A stretch of DNA of 64,000 bases from Henckelia pumila. Taxonomy: Eukaryota > Streptophyta > Magnoliopsida > Lamiales > Gesneriaceae. This document shows positions 59,801 through 64,000 of this stretch, one piece after another (positions within the stretch are counted from its first letter, which is position 1; each line of letters starts with the position of its first letter). The notes beneath the pieces are model-generated. The model searched no databases, was not told the DNA's origin, and saw only the letters and a program-made list of their open reading frames with translations. The stretch spans positions 81,243,442 to 81,307,441 of the forward strand of contig NC_133122.1 in assembly GCF_033568475.1 (NCBI RefSeq), given 5' to 3'. Made by a program: the position numbers and the translations under genes.

Positions 59801-60182
59801 AAATTTCTCTTATTATTGTCCTTCGTGATGGAATATAAACATTGGACATGCAACAGAAAAAAATATCTAAAACCAGGATTCTCAACAGTCTTAAATGGGA
59901 GTTCATCAACAATCAACATATAACACAATGCATCCCAAAATTTTTCTTGACCAAATCTCCAGTTACCAAGATGAGCTTCTTTTATCACCTTTTCGAATTA
60001 ATTGAAATGTGAGCCTATTCTGATTAGTTTCAACCTCATGTGGTTTCTTCTTGCATGATTCATAATGGTTTCTAAGAGGTCTAGTCCCATGTATTTTTGG
60101 ATATGCTTTGATCTCCCTACTACAATACTTATACCTGATTTTTAAACCTTTTCAGTTTTACAAAAAAAAATTTCAAAATGTT
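56873..60182 (-). mobile_element. hAT transposon, truncated by the Athila-like insertion
   Basis: The left end is TAGGGGTGGGCACGGG, a standard hAT terminal inverted repeat. It is followed by the usual subterminal GGGTCGGGT/TACCCGA repeats (56880-57010). The transposase gene runs on the minus strand. The other terminus is not visible before 60183, where the Athila-like LTR starts, so it was lost or lies beyond the window. Candidate 8-bp target sequence at the left is GTCATGTG. The sequence 57020-58136 is AT-rich, with an 81-codon frame (57121-57366) that I do not recognise. Confidence 0.85.
58137..60165 (-). pseudogene. hAT transposase (BED zinc finger, RICESLEEPER-like), broken
   Basis: Minus-strand order: BED zinc finger remnant (YKYCSREIKAYPKIHGT...HYESCKKK), DELPFKTVENPGFRYFF, RRTIIREIYKSYLNEKGKL, TTDTWISI, catalytic core (NASSNDGAIAYLKKRF, LRCIANIINLVVQDGLK, DVPTRWNSTYLMLDSA), GSLYVTSNIMFHEI, then the dimerisation region (YLIEDVEEERKNFDILKWWKEN). 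A last small exon (58137-58180, ending GVDSSIIDV) is joined by a GT-AG intron (58181-58267). Frameshifts near 59990, 59850 and 59620, and stops near 59090 and 58770, make it a pseudogene. An intact protein would cut and join hAT ends in the nucleus. Confidence 0.88.
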
Positions 60183-61578
60183 TGATAAGTGCATTTAGTG
60201 TGCATTATTTCATATTATTTTTATGTCTATTTTGTGTGCATTCATATTTTTTTATGTGTGTGTTTATGTGTTTTAGTTTATGTGTGTGTATTTCACTCCT
60301 CGGGTTAATTTTGTAGGAAAATGAATTGTTGAAGAGTGAATTACGGAGCAGCTTTGGTATAAAAATCAAATTTAATTTTAGAAAGATCCAAATCCGATCT
60401 CCACTGTTCAAAATACAGTTCAAGATGTTTTGAAGCTTGTGTCCAAATTTCAGCTTGATCCGACAGCTAGATCTGAAGATATGAATTTTTCAAGAAAACT
60501 GCGCGCAGGTGAGGATGTATGAACGGACCACGTGCAGGGGTCCGGATATGGGTCCGTGCCGCTTCGTAAAAAATTCGGCGTTTCCAGTTTAATGCACGGA
60601 CCTAGACACGGACCCTTATCCAGGGTCTGTGCATGTCGCGGAATCAGAAAAAATAGAATTTTTGGGAATTAAAACTTTCAACTTTTCGGGCTTTGTTTCT
60701 TGGGCTTTCAAAGACATATAAATAGGAGATTGTCAAACGTGAAAAGGGGTTCGAATCGCATCAGATAGACGGCGGCTAGGAGGCTTTGAGATTGAAGAAC
60801 GCTCCATTCGAGTTTTTCTTCCTTTCTTCTTTAGATTATTAAACTTTTGTTGAATATTGTTTTCGTTATTTGAGTAGTTTTTCTTTAACCAAGACCGCGA
60901 GATTGGGCCAGACAGTTTTATGTTGAATATTTGGATGTTTATTTAGGATTTTTGGATTTTTGTTAATATTATTGATTGTTGGATTTAAATTCTGTCTTGT
61001 GAATAAACTGATCAATTATTTACTTTCTTGTTAATTAATTCCGAGTCGAAAGGTTAGGAATTGATTTTGATCACTCCAATAATTGACATATGGTTAAACC
61101 GACTAGAAATAGTCTTCGGTTTCAATATGCGGCTTTAAGTGAAAACTGAATTCTCACAATTCCAAATGCATTTGAATTTGATTTGAATTATGAAAGATTG
61201 ATCCGTAAATATTTGAATAGGTTTAACTGTTCTAGAAATAGACTGTTAAATAAATTAGGAGAATTCACCGTGATTTAAGATTAAATCTGGATCCTGGATT
61301 TGCCACTTGTTTGCATGATTTGTTTGGTACCTGCGTATGTCTTGGTTGTCTCGTTTTAATTGAATTTATTATTCTTATATTTAATTATTATTTTATTTTA
61401 GTAATTAAATTTTTATTTAATTCTTAGTTCTCGTTTTATTATTCTGTCTATATTAAGCTAAATAATTAAATCTTGAGAATTGACAACAGTCCCTGTGGGA
61501 TCGATACTTGGACTCTCTGTCCACTTTACTATTACTTGACCTAGTGCACTTGCTAGTTCACACCGATTAACGCGGTCA
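60183..61578 (+). repeat. 5' LTR of the Athila-like element
   Basis: TGATAAGTGC...GCGGTCA, 1396 bp, with TATAAATA at 60717-60724 about 535 bp from its start. U3 contains a module (60381-60500) shared with the A1 LTR repeats. Confidence 0.8.
60381..60500 (+). promoter_or_regulatory. U3 module shared with the A1 copia LTR
   Basis: In element sense it runs GATCTCCACTGTTC, AAGATGTTTTGAAGCTT, GTCCAAATTTCAGCTTGATC, then AGATATGAATTTTTC. The A1 repeats, read in A1's own sense, show the same blocks in the same order. It lies about 220-340 bp upstream of the TATA box. Confidence 0.6.
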
Positions 61579-61584
61579 AGTTTT

Positions 61585-61602
61585 TGGCGCCGTTGCCGGG
61601 GA
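61585..61602 (+). other. Primer binding site of the Athila-like element (tRNA-Asp type)
   Basis: TGGCGCCGTTGCCGGGGA, 6 nt inside the LTR end. It differs from the initiator-Met sites of all other elements in this window. Confidence 0.85.
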
Positions 61603-61721
61603 CTGTTCAGTTAATATTAGGATAGATTATTTTTTTGAGACTAGACAATTTTTTTCTTGCATTTGTTTTATTTTTAATTATTAATTAATATTAATTTTTC
61701 TTACTTGTGAGGTGCTTGGAG

Positions 61722-62690
61722 ATGGATAATCGACGGATATTCACAGGTTTTGGACAGCAATACTCGGAGCCATTCTATGTTTCTTGGAGGAGATTCAATT
61801 ATTTGGCAGACAGATTTCGATACCATGATTTTTCGAACTACACTCTAATTCAGATTTTCTATGGTGGTTTGGATGAGCCAACAAGAAGTTGGGTGGATTA
61901 TGGAGCTTTGTCAACTGTCAGTCACCTATTTCAGAGAGATTACGACAGTGTGATGCACTTGTTAAATGATATGGCAGATTTCGACTACCATTGGCATTGG
62001 GATTCTTCACTGCAGGGTTGGAGTCACCAATATCCTCCAACACCCCACTACCCAAAATTTTCAAATCAACCACGTGAGCATAACGTGGAGAATGGAGAAT
62101 ATTCTGAAGAATTTCTGAATCAGTTGCAGGACATTGTTAATAGACAGTCAGAGATCAACCAAAATTTTTTAGAAACTCACATAAATTCTTTGAGTTTCTT
62201 GGATTAACAAATGAAGCTTCTGATGCAGTCAGTTCCTGATATCAATCAAGAGAATGAAGCAATTTGTGTCGATCAATTTGCATGGGAGTGTGATCCTGCG
62301 ACCGTAATTGAGCCAGATCAAGAAGAAATTTTGTTCGAGAAATTTGAATGTGACAAAGAGCCGAAAGTTACAGTGGAGGAGGAAGAAATATACAAGGCAA
62401 AAGATTTGTCCTCGTCAATGGTCTTTTCATGCACACCATTAGAAGATCCGTTCTTGCCATTGACGCCACCTCTAGCATATTCCATCATCTATGAGATTCA
62501 GCCTAGATTCGGAGTCTCCTTCCAAAAGAAAAATTTCAGACCAAGTGTTGTTGGACCGAAGAGCTTACAAAGTATATATCACGCCAAGCTTGAGGGCGAA
62601 GGAAATCAAGACCCATACATAGAGTCGTATGATTCTTACTATGGGCGGCATCCGCTCTTTGATGGTGGCTTCTGCATAGTCGGGCTATAG
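61722..62690 (+). pseudogene. Athila-type Gag frame with one in-frame stop
   Basis: From ATG 61722 (MDNRRIFTGFG; an upstream in-frame ATG is at 61707) the first part contains EPFYVSWRRFNYLADRF, IQIFYGGLDEPTRSWVDYG and MADFDYHWHWD. These align with the capsid-like core of Athila Gag (FYEAW, FYNGL, NNYQW). A TAA at 62205-62207, in the context TAA CAA, is followed in the same frame by 160 more codons to 62690. That part is acidic, then ends in a distinctive PLFDGGFCIVGL. There is no zinc knuckle. One stop in about 320 codons could be a recent mutation or a readthrough point. Confidence 0.7.
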
Positions 62691-63939
62691 ACTATAAATT
62701 TAGCGCTGACTGGGAGGCAACGCAGTGTTTTTGTTTTTGCTTTTTATTTTGTTTTTGTTTTGTTTTTATTTGATTTTTGTTTCTTTTCCATGCCAGTTTG
62801 CCGTGCTCGCCGATAAATCTAGAATGTTGATACCATCCCAGCGGATACTGTCAAGAAGGAAGAGGATGAATAAAAAACCAGGGGAGTGTTATTTTTGTTT
62901 TCATTGTGTTTTTGTTTGGCTTGCATTCTGTTTATTGTTCTGGAGCATTGAGGGCAATGCTTTGGATAAGTATGGGGGGGGGGGGGTAGATTAGTTATTG
63001 CATTATTATCTATGTTTTTGTGTTGCATCTGTTATGTTTCGTGTTTGTTTTCATATTGTTTGTTTTTGTTCGTTTGTGTTGTCTTGCATGAGTTGGATGA
63101 GTCATAATAGCCAATGATGATGAAGTTTATTTGAAAAAAAAATGGTTTTTTTAAAAATTTTGCTCTTGACTGGACATGAAAAACTGTAGGTTGAACCGTG
63201 AATATTTTTAAGCACTAATGTTAGACCAGTGAATTGTAGCGAAAGATTTGATGAAGTTTCTGTCTGTTTGACCATTGCACGGCAATAGGTGGTTTGTGGA
63301 TCATAATTGTGTTCTATGAATTTTGATGAGGCTCTAGTAAGACACTTATGATCTTGGGCGCACCTAAAAAAAAAAATTATTCAATTCCATCCGGGCCTTG
63401 AAAGGATTAAAATCCTATAAAAAATTAAATTTAAGGCTAAGTATGCGGGTTAAATGGGATTGATGCTCCATCCGGGTTATAGACGAGGGGATTAGAATGA
63501 AAAAAATAGAATGATTTTTCGTATCCTAGCAAGTTATAGCTAAGTCAGCGGGTAATTATTGGGGCTAAAGCAATACCGGGTGCAAAATCCGGAGGTGTGT
63601 AATTCATTATCTCAAGGGAGGTGGGTTTAGTCTAGAGGTCGTTGGAAGGAATGGACACTAGATTGTGATACTTGCACTGATTTGTCATAGGTCCCTAAAA
63701 AGATTTTAGACGAATTCGATCTAAGTTGCATGAAACCGGAATAACATTTCACACACACACGTTCACGTTAAACCGAAAGTGTATTATGAAAAGTTGAGAG
63801 CATGTATGTGTTTTTGGTTTTGTGATTGAACTTCTCGGAGGCTGTGCACATTTATGAATCGTCCTTACTTATATCGTTGTGTGCATATTGTTTTCTTATA
63901 TCTTGCTCGAGGGCGAGCAAGGTTTAAGTATGGGGGTGT
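62691..63939 (+). other. Non-coding 3' half of the Athila-like element, with a second purine tract
   Basis: CTGGGAGGCAACGCAG (62710-62725) is a near-palindrome of the type found behind gag-pol in Athila elements. GCATTGAGGGCAATGC is followed by AAGTATGGG and a G-run (about 62967-62987). This mirrors the 3' purine tract at about 63925 and may be an internal copy. I see no env-like frame. Confidence 0.6.
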
Positions 63940-64000
63940 TGAAAAGTGCATTTCGTGTGTATTATTTCATATTATTTTTATGTCTATTTTGTGTGCATTC
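63940..64000 (+). repeat. Start of the 3' LTR of the Athila-like element
   Basis: The last 61 bp repeat the first 61 bp of the 5' LTR with about four changes (for example TGAAAAGTGC against TGATAAGTGC). The rest lies beyond the window. Confidence 0.85.

Larger units (their letters stand above)
60183..64000 (+). mobile_element. Athila-like short LTR element with only a Gag-type frame (TR-GAG-like), partial
   Basis: The 5' LTR (60183-61578) starts TGATAAGTGCATTTAG. A second LTR starts at 63940 (TGAAAAGTGCATTTCG) and runs out of the window. The primer binding site TGGCGCCGTTGCCGGGGA (61585-61602) is the Asp-tRNA type used by Athila/Tat elements. The internal region is only about 2.36 kb and holds Gag-type frames without pol. 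The final purine tract (AAGTATGGGGGTGT) adjoins the 3' LTR. Confidence 0.85.

Overview
This is plant nuclear DNA. It has an intron-containing gene of a plant-only coiled-coil family, a plant-type HSP70 copy, and plant lineages of LTR retrotransposons (Sirevirus, Angela-like, Tekay chromovirus, Athila-like) plus an hAT transposon. The protein family and element types suggest a eudicot. An asterid (possibly Lamiales) origin is only an impression and was not tested.

Layout. The left 8.2 kb is the only genic part: a MITE-like element (406-705), a three-exon gene for a USO1-like coiled-coil protein (1322-4681), and a broken HSP70 copy (6162-8228). Nearly everything to the right is transposable elements inserted into one another. 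An old Sirevirus relic (called E0, + strand, about 8853-54669) was hit twice by members of one Sirevirus family: A1 (9122-17544, - strand, target duplication CAATC) and A2 (19461-54175, + strand, GAAGA). A2 was hit in its polymerase gene by a Tekay chromovirus T (23955-32930, - strand, CTTTA) and by an Angela-like copia element B (33500-49901, - strand, ATTTT). One LTR of B was hit by a non-autonomous Ty3-type element D (34464-41420, + strand, TGCAA). The stack is four levels deep, and removing each insertion rejoins the host element's sequence or reading frame.

Right of the stack lie a truncated D-like LTR (54670 to about 55790), unclassified repeats, an hAT element with a decayed RICESLEEPER-like transposase (56873-60182), and a short Athila-like element that carries only a Gag-type frame (60183 to beyond the window).

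No retrotransposon here looks able to move by itself. Every recognisable gag-pol frame carries stops or frameshifts, and two reverse transcriptases have also lost a catalytic aspartate. The regulatory layer is the most interesting part. The A1 copia LTR and the Athila-like LTR share a module of about 120 bp in the same sense upstream of the TATA box. A2, D and the D-like LTR instead carry arrays of TCGGA...TCCGA imperfect palindromes in the same position. A2 also has an extra ORF behind pol, preceded by its own palindrome array and TATA box. Percent identities are by-eye impressions; no alignments or database searches were run.
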